DNA of 64,000 nt, from NCBI RefSeq assembly GCF_042186555.1, contig NC_133329.1:71220726-71284725 (forward strand). Direction: 5' to 3'. The position numbers were made by a program, and so were the translations under genes. Numbering within the stretch: the first letter of the stretch is position 1; every line of letters begins with the position of its first letter. The DNA is from Aquarana catesbeiana (lineage: Eukaryota > Chordata > Amphibia > Anura > Ranidae). A model generated the notes under the pieces. The model was not told the DNA's origin. It did not search any database and was given only the letters and a program-made list of their open reading frames with translations. This document shows positions 1-12,763 of the stretch, piece after piece.

Positions 1-1251
1 AAAACAGTATTGTATTTATGAAATTATGAAAATATCTGTGTTTTTAGGGAGATTTTAACATTTTTCCACAAATACAACCAATTAATTCAAGTTCATTTAT
101 CTGTGCTATTTTGAAGACAAGAGATAACAACGATTTGCTAAAAATATATATATTTTATTAACTAAAAATTCAGTGTAAAATAATATCATCAGGTATATTA
201 GGTGATAATACAAAATTTAACATATACCTTCAAATATATGGGGTTAATACAGATAATAATGTTTTACCACAAGTTCTTATTACACAATGTCATATGTCAC
301 CATTTTAAAAATAACTTTGTAACTCTTAGTGAATAGCTTTCCGTAGCCCTACAGAGTTATGTAAACAGCTAGGTATTGATTTTAGCACTGTGATTCCTTC
401 TCAAAACAAACAGACCTTCTACCTTAAATATATTTTACAGTATATTGACAATTTTGTTAACCATATACAAACTTGATAATTTTAACCAAGATTCATTTTA
501 AATTTAGAATGAATCTATGGTTCAACACATACTATAACTAATCTAATCATAATACTTTGAAGTCAGATTTGTTGAGATATAACAAAATATTTATCTCTCG
601 TTTAAAAGGAAGAAGAACTTGTACTGGAGTTAGAATTCAACTCACTCCCAAAACTGACACTACCAACATTGATTAGTTTAGTTAAGCATATGCTCAAAAA
701 ACTTCAATTACCCAAAAGGTAAAATAAACGTTTAATACTTTACCAGAGTGATAAGAACTCTGTTTTGAGAAGCATCAAGTAGGTGTCCCACAGGGCTTCT
801 CCAACATTCCTACATCTCTACGCTTTCTCCTTCTCCTCTCGTCTTCCAAGATTCTTTTCGTCCCAAAAAATCTTTCCATCTTCCTTCAAGATTTTTCCCC
901 CTCTGCTATATGTATACTCTTTTATTCCACCCAAAAAGTGTGTGTGTGTGTGTGTCACTACTACATAATTGATGATGTAAAATGACGGGTTGTTTTCATG
1001 TAACTATGACAACCTCATCTAGGCAGCCATCTTGGACTCTTAATATTTTCACCACCAGGGGGCGGTGTTGTATTAGAATTGATTTTATTTAATAATTGAA
1101 TAACTTTTTGACCTTAGCTTAGCAAAACACAATAAACTATCAAAAACTTAATTTTGTCAAACCACTCAGACCTGGTGGAGACTTCCTAAGATCTATTACT
1201 TTAAGAAAATATACCCACACTAATTACCTTATTGTAAAATTCCTTGAAAAT
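1..1251. other. AT-rich non-coding flank
   Basis: This stretch is AT-rich and holds no convincing exon. A short (TG)n run lies at about 939-956, and a CTCF-like motif is listed separately. It is the sequence into which the large LINE at 1267 inserted. Open frames here are short and low in complexity. Confidence 0.6.
1052..1067 (+). promoter_or_regulatory. Candidate CTCF-binding motif
   Basis: The 16 bases CCACCAGGGGGCGGTG satisfy every position of the vertebrate CTCF core consensus CCASYAGRKGGCRSYV. The motif sits in otherwise AT-rich DNA about 200 bp outside the LINE. Occupancy is inference from sequence alone. Confidence 0.45.
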
Positions 1252-1266
1252 TAAGTCATGGTTCTC
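1252..1266. repeat. Left target-site duplication of the LINE
   Basis: TAAGTCATGGTTCTC is repeated exactly at 18702-18716. The two copies bracket the L1/Tx1-like element exactly at its 3' end (left, just after an AATAAA signal on the minus strand) and its GC-rich 5' end (right). Confidence 0.8.
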
Positions 1267-1736
1267 TTGTACAAAGGTTTTATTGAAAATATATCAACAG
1301 AAAAGTACAAAACATAAATGAATAGGTACATGGCTGCCGGTGGCTGGCCATTAGTGCTAATGATCAAAAATTTAAGCCTGGTCTCCGGCTACTCTAAGCC
1401 GAGGCCAGGTGACATAACAAGGCACATCCTCAAGTCACATTTACTGGCGTAACTATATAGAACCAGCACGAAGTAGTATCTTTGCAAACGCACGTGAATA
1501 ACTAAAAAGAGAATTACACAGCGAACCAAAAATAAAGTCAGCTTAATTTGAATAACTTCAAAGAGGAGAACATACCTCTGCATGTGATAATTCGTATGTT
1601 ATATTAAATATCCAATCTCTGCAGAATTAGGCCTGAGGGCCTGAATGAGGAGAAGGAGAAAGAAAATGAAAGTAGGAGAAGAAGGGGGTAGAAAGAAGAG
1701 AAGGAAGGGCCCTGGGGTGGGGGGAACGGAGGCTCA

Positions 1737-4700
1737 TTATAGGGAAAGGAGCGTTAGATCAAATCTTGATGGGTGGTTATAAGTCACCCAGGGTTGCCAT
1801 ATCCTGAGGAACTTGTCATGTGTGTCCAACAAAATGGCCGTAAGTTTCTCGTTTACCATGATTTCATTCACACTGTTTTTAACTGCTTCAAAACTAAGGT
1901 TCGGGGTTTTCCAGGCCCTTGCTATGGTCAATTTAGTTGCAGTGAAAATATGTGCTGCTAATTGACGTTCAGGACGAAGAAGTTCTGTAATCGGTTTCCA
2001 TAAAAGGGCTTCAAAAGGGTCCCGTTTTATGGTGGTATTAAAAAGATTACGTAGTAGTGCATATACTCTGACCCATAATCTGCAAACCCTGGGACAGGTC
2101 CACCAAATATGCACCATTGTGCCTTCCTGTGAACACCCACGAAAACAGAGAGGGGAATAGGCTGGAATGAAGCTTGCTAATCTAGCCGGGGTATAATACC
2201 ATCTATAGAAGACTTTATAAGCGTTCTCCAAAAAGAGAAAATTCTTAGAGCATTTAGATAGCGCAGTAGTCATGCTTTGCCAATCCTCCGGGTCTAATTG
2301 TTTCCCAAGCTCAGCCTCCCATTGGAGATGGTAGGGTCTCAGTGGTGGTGTCTTAGATTCAATTATAGCGATATATATTAGAGAAATCAAACCCGAGGAT
2401 TGGGGGCGCGATCTGCAAAGGCTCTCAAATTGGGTCATAATAAAGGGGGCAGAATGGGATTTTATAAGGTGTTGGAGAAAGTGTCTAATTTGTAGGTAAC
2501 TATAATGCTCCCTAAGGGGGATATCGTGTGAGGAACGTAAAGCCGCGAAGGAGATGATCTTGGTTGGGGTGAATAACGAATGAACGTCCGTGAAACCATT
2601 ATCAGACCACCATTTAAACTGCAGTGGATTATCACAGCCTGGTTTAAATAAAGGGCAGTGGAGGAGACGAAGTAGTGGGAGATGAGGAGAAATTAGACCT
2701 GCTGAGTATTTAACCGCATCCCACAGTTTAAGGGAGTGAGTTAGACAGGGACCTATGTTATGAGGGCGATGTGTTTTAGGAAGCCAAAGAAGAGAAGCTA
2801 AGGGCGTTGGGTGTGCGTCGACTAAATCAATGGTGGCCCATAGTGGCATTTGTTGCTTTTCATGAAGGTGAGATAATGGGGCGATACCCGCAGCTGTATA
2901 ATATGCTTGCAAATTAGGAACTGAAAGGCCACCATTGACCCTGCGCGCATAAAGCACTTGTCTCTTGATCCTGGGTCTCTTGGGGCCCCATATAAACTGC
3001 ATAATTTTACGTTGATGTATTCGAATGATATGGGGGGGCACTTGGACTGGCAGTACGCTAAAATAATAGAGCAATTTAGGGAGGTAGGTCATGCGTACCG
3101 TCGCTATTCTGCCGAACCAAGAGATCGGAAGTGTGGACCAAGAGGCAAGCATAGCCTCCAGCTTTCGGAAAAGCGGAGGAAAATTGGCTTGGTATAAACC
3201 TAAGTACTTTGGAGTAAGTTTAATACCCAGATAGGGTAGTGAGGTTAACCATTGAAATTAAAATGCCGATTGTAGGGTCTCTAATTCCGGGGCCCGAAGG
3301 TTGATAGACATCGCTTTAGATTTTGCCGGATTAACTGAAAGGCCCGAAAATGAGGTGAAGGCATCTAAGAGAGAGAATAAATTGGGGAGGGATAGTCTAG
3401 GTTTAGTAATGGTTAATAAAATGTCATCTGCAAACAGAGACAATTTATGCGCAGTCCCTGCTACTTCCACTCTTGATATATCTGGGTGGGAGCGTATGGC
3501 CTCCGCCAGGGGTTCAAGTGCTAGTATAAATAGTAGTGGGGAGAGCGGGCATCCCTGGTGGGTTCCTCTCTTAATAGGGAAAGTAGGTGATTCATATCCA
3601 TAATAACGCAGTTTAGCCTGAGGGGAGTGGTATATGGCTGAGACCCAACCCAGAAAGGAGGTGCCAAAACCATAATGTGTGAGGACCTGTGCCAAATAAG
3701 GCCAGGATAAAGGATCGAAGGCCTTATTAACATCTAGGGAAATAAACTTTGTCTCCAGGGACCTTTCATGTGCTATATGTTGGATTTGAAGGAGTCGTCT
3801 AATGGCATCTCCTGCCTGCCTGCGTGGGACGAAACCCACCTGATCTTTTTTTATCAGGCGCGGTAGAAAGGAATTCAAACGGTTGGCTAGAATTTTCGTC
3901 AATATCTTCATGTCAATGTTAATTAAAGAGATTGGCCGAAAATTTGCCCAGGAAGAATGGTCCTTGTCTGGTTTAAGGATCATCACTATGTTGGCAGTCA
4001 GCAAGTCTGGTGTAAATGGATGACCCCCCTTGACCGAGTTGTACATAGCCGCTAGGTGTGGGGCCAGAACCTCTGCAAATTTTTGGTAATATAAAGCAGG
4101 GAAGCCCTCCGGACCTGGTCTTTTGCCCACTTTCAGTTCCTTAATACACTGGAGAACCTCAGAGACCTGTATGTCTCGGTCCATTAGGGAAGTATGGGAT
4201 TCCGATAGGGAAGGTAAAGATATCTCACTCAAAAAAGCAGTCAGGCCCTGAGTTGAAAGGTGATTTGGGGGGAGTAAAGCTTAGTAAGTTGGTAACGGAA
4301 TTCTTCCAAAATCCGCTGGGGGTTTCCCGTGAGGATGTTATGGCGGGTGCGCAAGGTTATGGGGGTAAATTTCGAGGTAAAGGTGCGCAGTCTGTTAGCC
4401 AGCTGCGCATTGGGTTTGTTTGCCTTAGCATATCATCTCTGGCGGGCCCAACGTAAGGTACGGTCCGCCTCATCTGACAGGCATAGATCCAAGTCTGTAC
4501 GGGCTTTGTCTAAAAGTCTGCAATTAGCAGGGGTGGGGGTTAATTTAAAGGCCGCCGAGCAGTCCTCTAAGTTCTGCTCTAACTTGCGTCGGGCCTGAAT
4601 TCTGTCTCTTTTGCGTTGAGATGCTATTCGAATAACACGACCTCGGAGGACCGCCTTATAAGCCTCCCATAAAGTTATTGGGGGCGAGACCGAACCTGCA

Positions 4701-5518
4701 TTAATTCTAAAGTATTCCACAGAAGCTTCTTTAAGTTCACTGAGGATCGGTTTAAAAGATAATAGTGAATCGTTCATCACCCAGGGAGCATGTTGTGGTT
4801 TATTGAGTAGGGAACGACAAACAGTTAGAACCAGATCGTGGTCTGACCACGGAACTGCTGGAATCAATACCTAATCTATTAAAGGGAGATGTTTCCGCAA
4901 CACAAACGCATGGTCGATTCTAGAGTGGTGAGGGTGGGAATAGTGGTTGTAGTCCCTGCCCACGGGGTGAAACTCCCGCCATATGTCCACTAGATCTAGT
5001 TTTTGTAAGGCCAACAAAAACTTTTTTGCCGCAGGAGGGGGGGCTTTATGATCCGCCGGGTATTTATCAAGGGCAGGGTTGAGCGTCACATTCGAATCAC
5101 CCGCCAACAGGAGGGTGCCTCTCTGGTGGACCTGTAACAGGGAACAGATATGAGACAGAAACGGACCCGGGTTGTCATTCGGGGCATAATAGGTCATAAT
5201 GGTTACTTCATTATCCTGAATGGAGCCCTGCAAGAGAAGATATCTGCCATTAGGGTCGGCTATCTGTTTATTGCAGACAAATGGGATCGATTTTCGTATG
5301 GCTATAAGAACCCCTCTCTATTTAGTAGGACCGTTAGCTAAATAGACTTGGGGATAGTTTGCTGCAAAATATTTGGGACAGGAAGAAGAAGAAGAAAAGT
5401 GAGTTTCCTGTAAACAGGCTATGTCTATTTTTTGTTGCTTAAGATATTTAAATATTTTGACTCTATTTTGGGGGGAATTCATGCCCTGAACATTCAGGGA
5501 CAGCCAGTGAAGGGTCAT
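1737..5518 (-). pseudogene. L1/Tx1-like ORF2: endonuclease and reverse transcriptase, disrupted
   Basis: ORF2 of a non-LTR retrotransposon would nick target DNA and copy the element RNA into the site. Reading on the minus strand, an APE-type endonuclease starts at 5518 with 'LSLNVQGMNSPQNR' and 'CLQETHF'. It continues at 5233-4871 with 'LLAGDSNV' and ends in 'SRIDHAF'. A linker lies at 4867-4433. The reverse transcriptase at 4232-3258 shows 'FRPISLINIDMKILTKILA', 'DQVGFVPRRQ' and the catalytic 'FADDILL'. The C-terminal part at 3152-1737 ends with the L1-like 'IWQPWVTY' region. The reading frame breaks at about 5318-5233, 4870, 4430-4232 and 3258-3152. About 1260 codons in total match the usual L1 ORF2 length. 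Family assignment is firm; clade (Tx1 versus other L1) is less so. Confidence 0.9.
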
Positions 5519-5866
5519 TCTGACTGAGATATAATGCTATCAACCAATCCATCCGCACACCCCAGGGGCCGAGGGAGAAGGGAAGGGGGGAGGGAAAGAA
5601 AAGTGAGAGAAGAATAGTAAGAACAGGAAAGGACATAATAGATGAGAATACCAAAAAGAACTCTAATTAGAGTTTATAGTGAATACGTTGACGTATCACG
5701 CCGTGGGCAATAAAGCCCACAACAGGGTGGGACCATAGCCAAGACAAATATCTTAGCCATGTGCCCAGGGGGGGAGCAGTGGTCTGTCGGAACCACTCGT
5801 CTATAGTGAAGACAATATAAACAGATTAAATAATATTGACATAAAGTTAAAGCAATAATTAAGAGA
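5519..5866 (-). other. Inter-ORF region of the LINE, ORF2 side
   Basis: This sequence lies between the ORF2 start and the Penelope-like insertion. It contains a small hairpin, GTGGGC paired with GCCCAC, near 5702-5720. No coding frame is evident. The complementary piece of the spacer lies at about 15320-15413. Confidence 0.55.
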
Positions 5867-6262
5867 TATATAAACCGAATTCACCAAAAGAAAATTATAG
5901 ATGAAAAAGTGGCGCTAATCCCCAGGTGGGGAGATGCCAGACACTCTTATCCAGCCAGTGAGCTGAATACAGACGTGACTAGAGAAAAAGTGAAAAAACA
6001 TATATTGCTAAATATCCAAAAAAGTAAAAATTTATATTAAATAAAATAAAAAATTCAATATGAGCTAATATAAATTATAACACTCAGTGAAAGTGATATA
6101 ACCAATCAATCGTGAAAAATAATCGTGAAAATATTTGAAGAAAGTCCAAAAAAAGAGTGAGGGTGACTCCAAAACTGCTCAGCTGTGTTTTCAAACATCC
6201 ACCACACCTCTGTGACGTGAATCCACTCCCTGCTGAAATTCAAACTCACCAGCTGTTAAGGC
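5867..6262 (-). repeat. PLE pseudo-LTR, left arm
   Basis: This is the inverted counterpart of 8237-8700 and is highly similar over about 395 bp. An example is CTCACCAGCTGTTAA here against TATAGCTGGTGAG at the other arm. In element orientation it is the 3' terminal repeat of the minus-strand PLE half. Confidence 0.8.
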
Positions 6263-7146
6263 CTCTCACTCTCGTGTTTGGCCTGACAGAGCCTCTAACC
6301 CACTTACATGGGGGTTAACATGCGAGCATACACCTCCGCTGCTCCATAGGAACACCGCTTTTCTCAGGTTGGTAGTATGAAATAAAAATAAAAGAAGCTC
6401 CAATAGTGTAATCTCGTTTAAAAGATTTTATCACATATAAAACAACTTGTATTGAACTCACATTTAAAATAAAATAACAGGCAAGTCACTTCACGGCAAA
6501 TGGAGAACTCCCACAGTACAGCAAGCAATAGCAACTGAAATAACAGGCAGGCCACGGCGGACCCAGGATGTGTGTGTGCTCACGTTCGTCTCACCCGTCC
6601 GCAGCACTCGTCCCTTCACTGGAGCTCCGCTCTGTCCCCCTTCACTCCCTCCTCTAGCACTCGTGTGAGATCGCCGTGTAGCTACGCCCCGACATGTTTC
6701 ATCATAAAGATTTAATCATGGGGTTGGCTAACCAGCGAATTAATCAAACTATTTAACCACACCAGAATTAGAGTGGGCGGGTGCAACTCACTCAGCATTC
6801 ACACACTTCCTGTGTCTCCGTGTGTGCAATCTATAGCCCTTCCCTTCATTCTGGTTCACAGTTCTATATTGAATATATTTCAATCAATATTTAAAAGATA
6901 TTTGACAGGTACATGCCTGGCAATCAGCTTAACAATATCCCTTCCCTCTACATTAGAACGCTAACCATCATACCAAGGGGTTATTACTTCCCAGATATTT
7001 CTCACACAGGTTAAATTTTCTTAAAACGAATCATTTCTACCCCACATTAGAAGTCAGTACAATATATCCACATTCATAATGAATATACATAGTGAAAAAA
7101 TATTCTTGTAAAAAATATTAAAAATAGAGTAAAGAATAAGATAAAA

Positions 7147-7178
<32 letters not shown>

Positions 7179-7762
7179 ATAAAAAAAATAAAAAATAAAT
7201 AAAAATTAAATAATAAATAATAAATAAATAATAAAATAAAAAATATGAAAAAATAAAATATGAAAAAATAAAATAAAAATAAAAAATAATAATAATAAAA
7301 AAATAATAAAAAAGGAGAAAATAGTGATAAGAAACTAGACAATAAATCCTAGTGAAAAACATGCATGTATATAGACATCTGCATATACAAATATACATGC
7401 ATATAGGTGTAAGCATAAAAGACATAAGTACAGTGTAAATCATAATATGAAATTATAAGTGTGCAATCATATTTACATATGAACTACTACATTATATCAT
7501 ACACGTCTCTCAATTTCAGCATGTGTGACATAGTCTCTCGTGAAAAGTGACCATAGCAAATCCGTGATATCACTATTTAATTAATGTGTATAATATATAT
7601 ATATATGTGCAAACTGCATTCTAATATCTCAACAATAATAAAAAAATTATATAAATAATTTGTGGATATCTCAACAATAGTGAAAAAATTTGTGGATGGA
7701 CCAATAATGTACCCATTATGTGTCCCCCTGACTTCTAAACTATGCCCATGTGTTTAACATAG
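6263..7762 (-). other. PLE 3' non-coding region with AT-rich simple repeats
   Basis: This lies downstream of the GIY-YIG frame on the minus strand. It contains a GC-rich patch (6580-6700) with 'GCCCCGACATGTTTCATCAT', which recalls the 'GACGCGTTTCG..CTCATCAGGA' segment of the second PLE-like insertion at about 17.35 kb. A run of AAAT and AAT simple repeats spans about 7110-7320. Long open frames in that run are low complexity and not genes. Confidence 0.55.
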
Positions 7763-8230
7763 TTAGCTGTTACTGATGAAGCAGTTTAGGTCCAGTTCTA
7801 TGTTCATACCTCTAGGGAACAAACATTTTAGGAGAAAGATCCATCGAGTTTCTCTCTGAGAGAGATCCCTAACCCGATTGGATCCTCTCCAGGACTGATA
7901 AACTATATCCACACCACAGCATTGTAAAAGACTTGGGTCCTGATTGTGTTTCTCCTTGAAGTGGAGAGACACACTGTGGTATTGGAAACCCTTTTTCTAT
8001 GTTAGCTAAATGTTCTGCGATTCGCACTCTTAGTAATCTCTTTGTGCGGCCCACATAAAATAGCCCGCACGGGCACCATAAAAGATAGATTACATAAGAG
8101 GAATTGCATGTTATAAATTATCTGCATTAGTAATTTGAGTCACACCCCTATTAATTACTTTTTGCAACAGATGCATTTTCTACATGCATAACATCCCTGT
8201 AGATCAATTTTTATAGTTTGGTCATTTGGT
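7763..8230 (-). pseudogene. PLE GIY-YIG endonuclease domain (C-terminal fragment)
   Basis: In PLEs the C-terminal GIY-YIG domain cuts target DNA for retrotransposition. Minus-strand reading shows the upstream cysteine linker 'GCYACRKCICC' at about 8190, then 'YLLWCPCGLFYVGRTKR' and 'VRIAEH' (8100-8000). After a frame change follow 'SLHFKEKHNQDPS', 'RETRWIFLLKCLFPRGMN' and a stop at 7763. The 'CPCGLFYVGRT' block and the Glu in 'RETRWI' fit the family signature. At least two frame breaks and stops make it non-functional. No RT domain remains upstream because the element joins its inverted partner at about 8235. Confidence 0.85.
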
Positions 8231-8236
8231 CTATTT

Positions 8237-8700
8237 ATAGCTGGTGAGTTTGAATTTCAGCAGGGAGTGGATTCACGTCACAGAGGTGTGGTGGATGTTT
8301 GAAAACACAGCTGAGCAGTTTTGGAGTCACCCTCACTCTTTTTTTGGACTTTCTTCAAATATTTTCACGATTATTTTTCACGATTGATTGGTTTCTGGAC
8401 TTTATAGATATTTACTGTGCTCAATTTTCATTATATTTTTTCTTGGATTTATATATTTGTATATCACTTTCACTGAGTGTTATAATTTATATTAGCTCAT
8501 ATTGAATTTTTATTTTATTTAATATTAATTTTTACTTTTTGGGATATTTAGCAATATATGTTTTTTCACTTTTTCTCTAGTCACGTCTGTATTCAGCTCA
8601 CTGGCTGGATAAGAGTGTCTGGCATCTCCCCACCTGGGGATTAGCGCCACTTTTTCATCTATAATTTTCTTTTGGTGAATTCGGTTTATATATATTTTAT
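8237..8700 (+). repeat. PLE pseudo-LTR, right arm
   Basis: This is the inverted copy of 5867-6262 plus some extra sequence. In element orientation it precedes the plus-strand ORF start at 8837, as a 5' pseudo-LTR. Together the two arms could form a very long hairpin. Confidence 0.8.
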
Positions 8701-8836
8701 TGTTAAGTGGCAGCTTTGGTAGGGTTTTGACATTTATTTACATAGCGCGGAGGTGGTAATACAGGTCAGGGGTGGCGTAATTATCACCTGGTTATCTCCA
8801 GTTTCCAATATTTATCATTTTTAACCATCTGCTGCT

Positions 8837-8999
8837 ATGGAAGCGATTAACTTCTTATCAAAAAGACAGATTAATCCTGATAGTGTCTTCTCGAGCAGCA
8901 CTGAATTGGGTGATTGTGATGAAGACACTACATCCCTTTTTAAAAACTTGGATCACCTGCTTGAAAAACAGCTGAAAACATGGTGGGATGTTTTCACGT
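8837..8999 (+). pseudogene. PLE ORF, N-terminal part, split by piggyBac insertion
   Basis: An open frame starts with 'MEAINFLSKRQINPDS', includes an acidic stretch and 'LEKQLKTWWDVFTF', and is then interrupted exactly at a TTAA. The same frame resumes at 14359. I read this as the start of the protein of the plus-strand PLE half because it directly follows the pseudo-LTR. Its own biochemical role is not recognised. Removing 9004-14358, which leaves a single TTAA, keeps the frame open across the joint. Confidence 0.65.
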
Positions 9000-9477
9000 T
9001 TAACCACTTCAGCCCCGGAAGGATTTACCCCCTTCCTGACCAGAGCACTTTTTACAATTTGGCACTGCGTCGCTTTAACTGCTAATTGCGCAGTCATGCA
9101 ATGCTGTACCCAAACGAAATTTGCGTCCTTTTCTTCCCACAAATAGAGCTTTCTTTTGATGGTATTTGATCACCTCTGCCGTTTTTATTTTTTGCGCTAT
9201 ACATGGAAAAAGACCAAAAATTTTCAAAAAAATGATATTTTCTACTTTTTGTTCTAAAAAAAATCCAATAAACTCAATTTTAGTCATACATTTAGGCCAA
9301 AATGTATTCGGCCACATGTCTTTGGTAAAAAAAAGTCAATAAGTGTATATTTATTGGTTTGCGCAAAAGTTATAGCGCCTACAAACTAGGGTACATTTTC
9401 TGGAATTTATACAGCCTTTAATTTATGACTGCCTATGTCGTTTCTTGAGGTGCTAAAATGGCAGGGCAGTACAAAAC

Positions 9478-10740
9478 CCCCACAAATGACCCCATTTTGG
9501 AAAGTAGACACCCCAAGGAAATTGCTGAGAGGCATGTTGAGCCCATTGAATATTATTTTTTTTTTGTCCCAAGTGATTGAATAATGACAAAAAAAAAAAA
9601 AAATTACAAAAAGTTGTCACTAAATGATATATTGCTCACACAGGCCATGGGCATATGTGGAATTGCACCCCAAAATACATTTAGCTGCTTCTCCTGAGTA
9701 TGGGGATACCACATGTGTGGGACTTTTTGGGAGCCTAGCCGCGTACGGGGCCCCGAAAACCAAGCACCGCCTTCAGGATTTCTAAGGGCGTACATTTTTG
9801 ATTTTACTCCTCACTACCTATCACAGTTTTGAAGGCCATAAAATGCCCAGATAGCACAACCCCCCCCCCCAAATGACCCCATTTTGGAAAGTAGACACCC
9901 CAAGCTATTTGCTGAGAGGCATGTTGAGTCCATGGAATATTTAATATTTTGACACAAGTTGCGGGAATGTGACAATTTTTTTTTTTTGCACAAAGTTGTC
10001 ACTAAATGATATATTGCTCACACAGGCCATGGGCATATGTGGAATTGCACCCCAAAATACATTTAGCTGCTTCTCCTGAGTATGGGGATACCACATGTGT
10101 GGGACTTTTTAGTAGCCTAGCCGCGTACGGGGCCCCGAAAACCAATCACCGCCTTCAGGATTTCTAAGGGTGTACATTTTTGATTTCACTCTTCACTGCC
10201 TATCACAGTTTCGGAGGTCATGGAATGCCCAGGTGGCACAAACCCCCCCCCCCAAATGACCCCATTTTGGAAAGTAGACACACCAAGCTATTTGCTGAGA
10301 GGCATGGTGAGTATTTTGCAGCTCTCATTTGTTTTTGAAAATGAAGAAAGACAAGAAAAAAAATGTTTTTTTTCTTTTTTTAATTTTCAAAACTTTGTGA
10401 CAAAAAGTGAGGTCTGCAAAATACTCACTATACCTCTCAGCAAATAGCTTTGGGTGTCTACTTTCCAAAATGGAGTCATTTGGGGGCGTTTTGTGCCACC
10501 TGGGCATTCCATGGCCTCCGAGACTGTGATAGGCAATGAAGAGTGAAATCAAAAATTTACGCCCTTAGAAAGCCTGAAGGCGGTGCTTGGTTTTCGGGGT
10601 CCCGTACGCGGCTAGGCTCTTTCCCGCAACTTGTGTCACAATATAAAATATTCCATGGACTCGACATGCCTCTCAGCAAATAGCTTGGGGTGTCTACTTT
10701 CCAAAATGGGGTCATTTGGGGGGGGTTTGAACTGTCCTGG
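9478..10740. repeat. ~370-bp tandem pair plus inverted third copy
   Basis: A module containing 'CCATTTTGGAAAGTAGACAC' and 'CACAGGCCATGGGCATATGT' occurs at about 9478-9855 and again at about 9860-10225. A partial copy starts at 10240, and an inverted copy fills about 10430-10740, so a hairpin can form around 10310-10440. The copies are closely similar, suggesting internal expansion of the piggyBac-type element. Confidence 0.75.
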
Positions 10741-12315
10741 CATTTTATGCACAACATTTAGAAGCTTATGTCACACATCACCCACTCTTCTAACCACTTG
10801 AAGACAAAGCCCTTTCTGACACTTTTTGATTACATGAAAAAAATTATTTTTTTTTGCAAGAAAATTACTTTGAACCCCCAAACATTATATATTTTTTTAA
10901 AGCAAATGCCCCACAGATTAAAATGGTGGGTGTTTCATTTTTTTTTTCACACAGTATTTGCGCAGAGATTTTTCAAACGCATTTTTTGGGGAAAAAACAC
11001 ACTTTTTTACATTTTAATGCACTAAAACACACTATATTGCCCAAATGTTTGATGAAATAAAAAAGATGATCTTAGGCCGAGTACATGGATACCAAACATG
11101 ACATGCTTTACAATTGCGCACAAACGTGCAGTGGCAACAAAATAAATACATTTTTAAAAGCCTTTAAAAGCCTTTACAGGTTACCACTTTAGATTTACAG
11201 AGGAGGTCTACTGCTAAAATTACTGCCCTCGATCTGACCATCGCGGTGATACCTCACATGCATGATGCAATTGCTGTTTACATTTGACGCCAGACTGACG
11301 CTTGCGTTCGCCTTAGCGCGAGAGCAGGGGGGACAGGGGTGCTTTTTTTTTTTTTTTTTTTTTTCTTTATTATTTTTTTGCTTTTTTATCTTATTTTTAA
11401 ACTGTTCCTTTCATTTTTTTTTTTTTTTTAATCATTTTTATTGTTATTTCAGGGAATGTAAATATCCCCTATGATAGCAATAGGTAGTGACAGGTACTCT
11501 TTTTTGAAAAAATTGGGGTCTATTAGACCCTAGATCTCTCCTCTGCCCTCAAAGCATCTGACCACACCAAGATTGGTGTGATAAAATGCTTCCCCAATTT
11601 CCCAATGGCGCTATTTACATCCGGCGAAATCTAAGTCATAAAATGCTCGTAGCTTCCGGTTTCTTAGGCCATAGAGATGTTTGGAGCCACTCTGATCTCT
11701 GATCAGCTCTATGGTCAGCTGGCTGAATCACCGGCTGCATTCTCAGGTTCCCTGTTGAGACAGGAGAGCCAGAGAAAAACACGGAAGAAGGTGGGGGGGG
11801 GGCATTCTCTCCCACTGCTTGTAAAAGCAGTCTAGAGGCTAATTAGCCACTAGGATTGCTTTTACATGAAAGTCGACCGCTGGCTGAAAAGAATGATACC
11901 AAGATGATACCTAAACCTGCAGGCATCATTCTGGTATAACCACTCAACGTCGTGAATGGCGTACCTGAAGACAAAAAAATGGTTAACAATAAAGCACAGT
12001 AAACGGTAAAGTATAAAAAATTGCATAAATGAAAAGCAAACATGATAAAACATAATAACAATAAAACATTGCAGAATAGAATACAGTAAAAAAGAGCAGA
12101 ACAACAGAGAGAATAGAGAGAGAGAGAGAACAATAAAACGACAACTATTATTTTTTATTTAATATTTTTGTGTGTTTTTTTTTTTTTTTACACTTTTTTT
12201 GTAACTGTAACTTTTATAACTGTAACCGGTTCCAGGTTCGGGTCTCTCAAAATGCGATGGCGTCTTGGGAGACCCTGTGAAAGTGTGCCTAGTCTGTGCA
12301 ATGCTGTACCCTACG

Positions 12316-12703
12316 CTAATACTCAACTAGTGAATGGTAGAGTTCAAAACATTCACCAATGCAAAGACCAGGATTGTCAGGACAGGAGGGACAATAATAG
12401 CGGGTGTCACGCCTATATCCGCGCTTGCTGCAGACACAACATCTTTTTTGGGGGGTTTCGCAGGGTAGGGGTACTCGGGAGGACATAAAAATGCCTCTCA
12501 TGCAGCCGACTGCATTTAGTTGGGGATGTGAATGGGGGAAGTACGGGCGCTGCAGAAGTGGTGGGTTCCCAATTAGGATTGGCGAATGCAGCAGGAAGGG
12601 CACTATGGGCACGACGGGCCTGTGTTTGTCTTTTTGGTGGCAGCGGGACACTACTTGTGCTTGCCACCTCACCAGCTTGAACTGCACTTATGGGACTCGC
12701 CAC
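12316..12703 (-). pseudogene. piggyBac transposase C-terminal fragment
   Basis: Minus-strand frames contain 'RLHERHF' (about 12505) and then, after one frameshift near 12440, 'KRCCVCSKRGYRRDTRYYC', 'CPDNPGLCIGECF' and 'YHSLVEY' followed by a stop. This is the cysteine-rich C-terminal domain of piggyBac transposases, which binds the transposon end. The catalytic DDD domain upstream on this strand was not found. This independently supports the TTAA-based assignment of the element. Confidence 0.8.
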
Positions 12704-12763
12704 GTCACTACGTGTTACTGCAGTGCTGGTTTGACTACGACCGGGGTGTACTAGGCCGCTGGG

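Noticed and set aside
7054..7443. 129-residue and overlapping hydrophobic frames rich in Tyr, Phe, Leu and Ile
   Set aside because: They are produced by AAAT/AAT simple repeats in the PLE 3' region.
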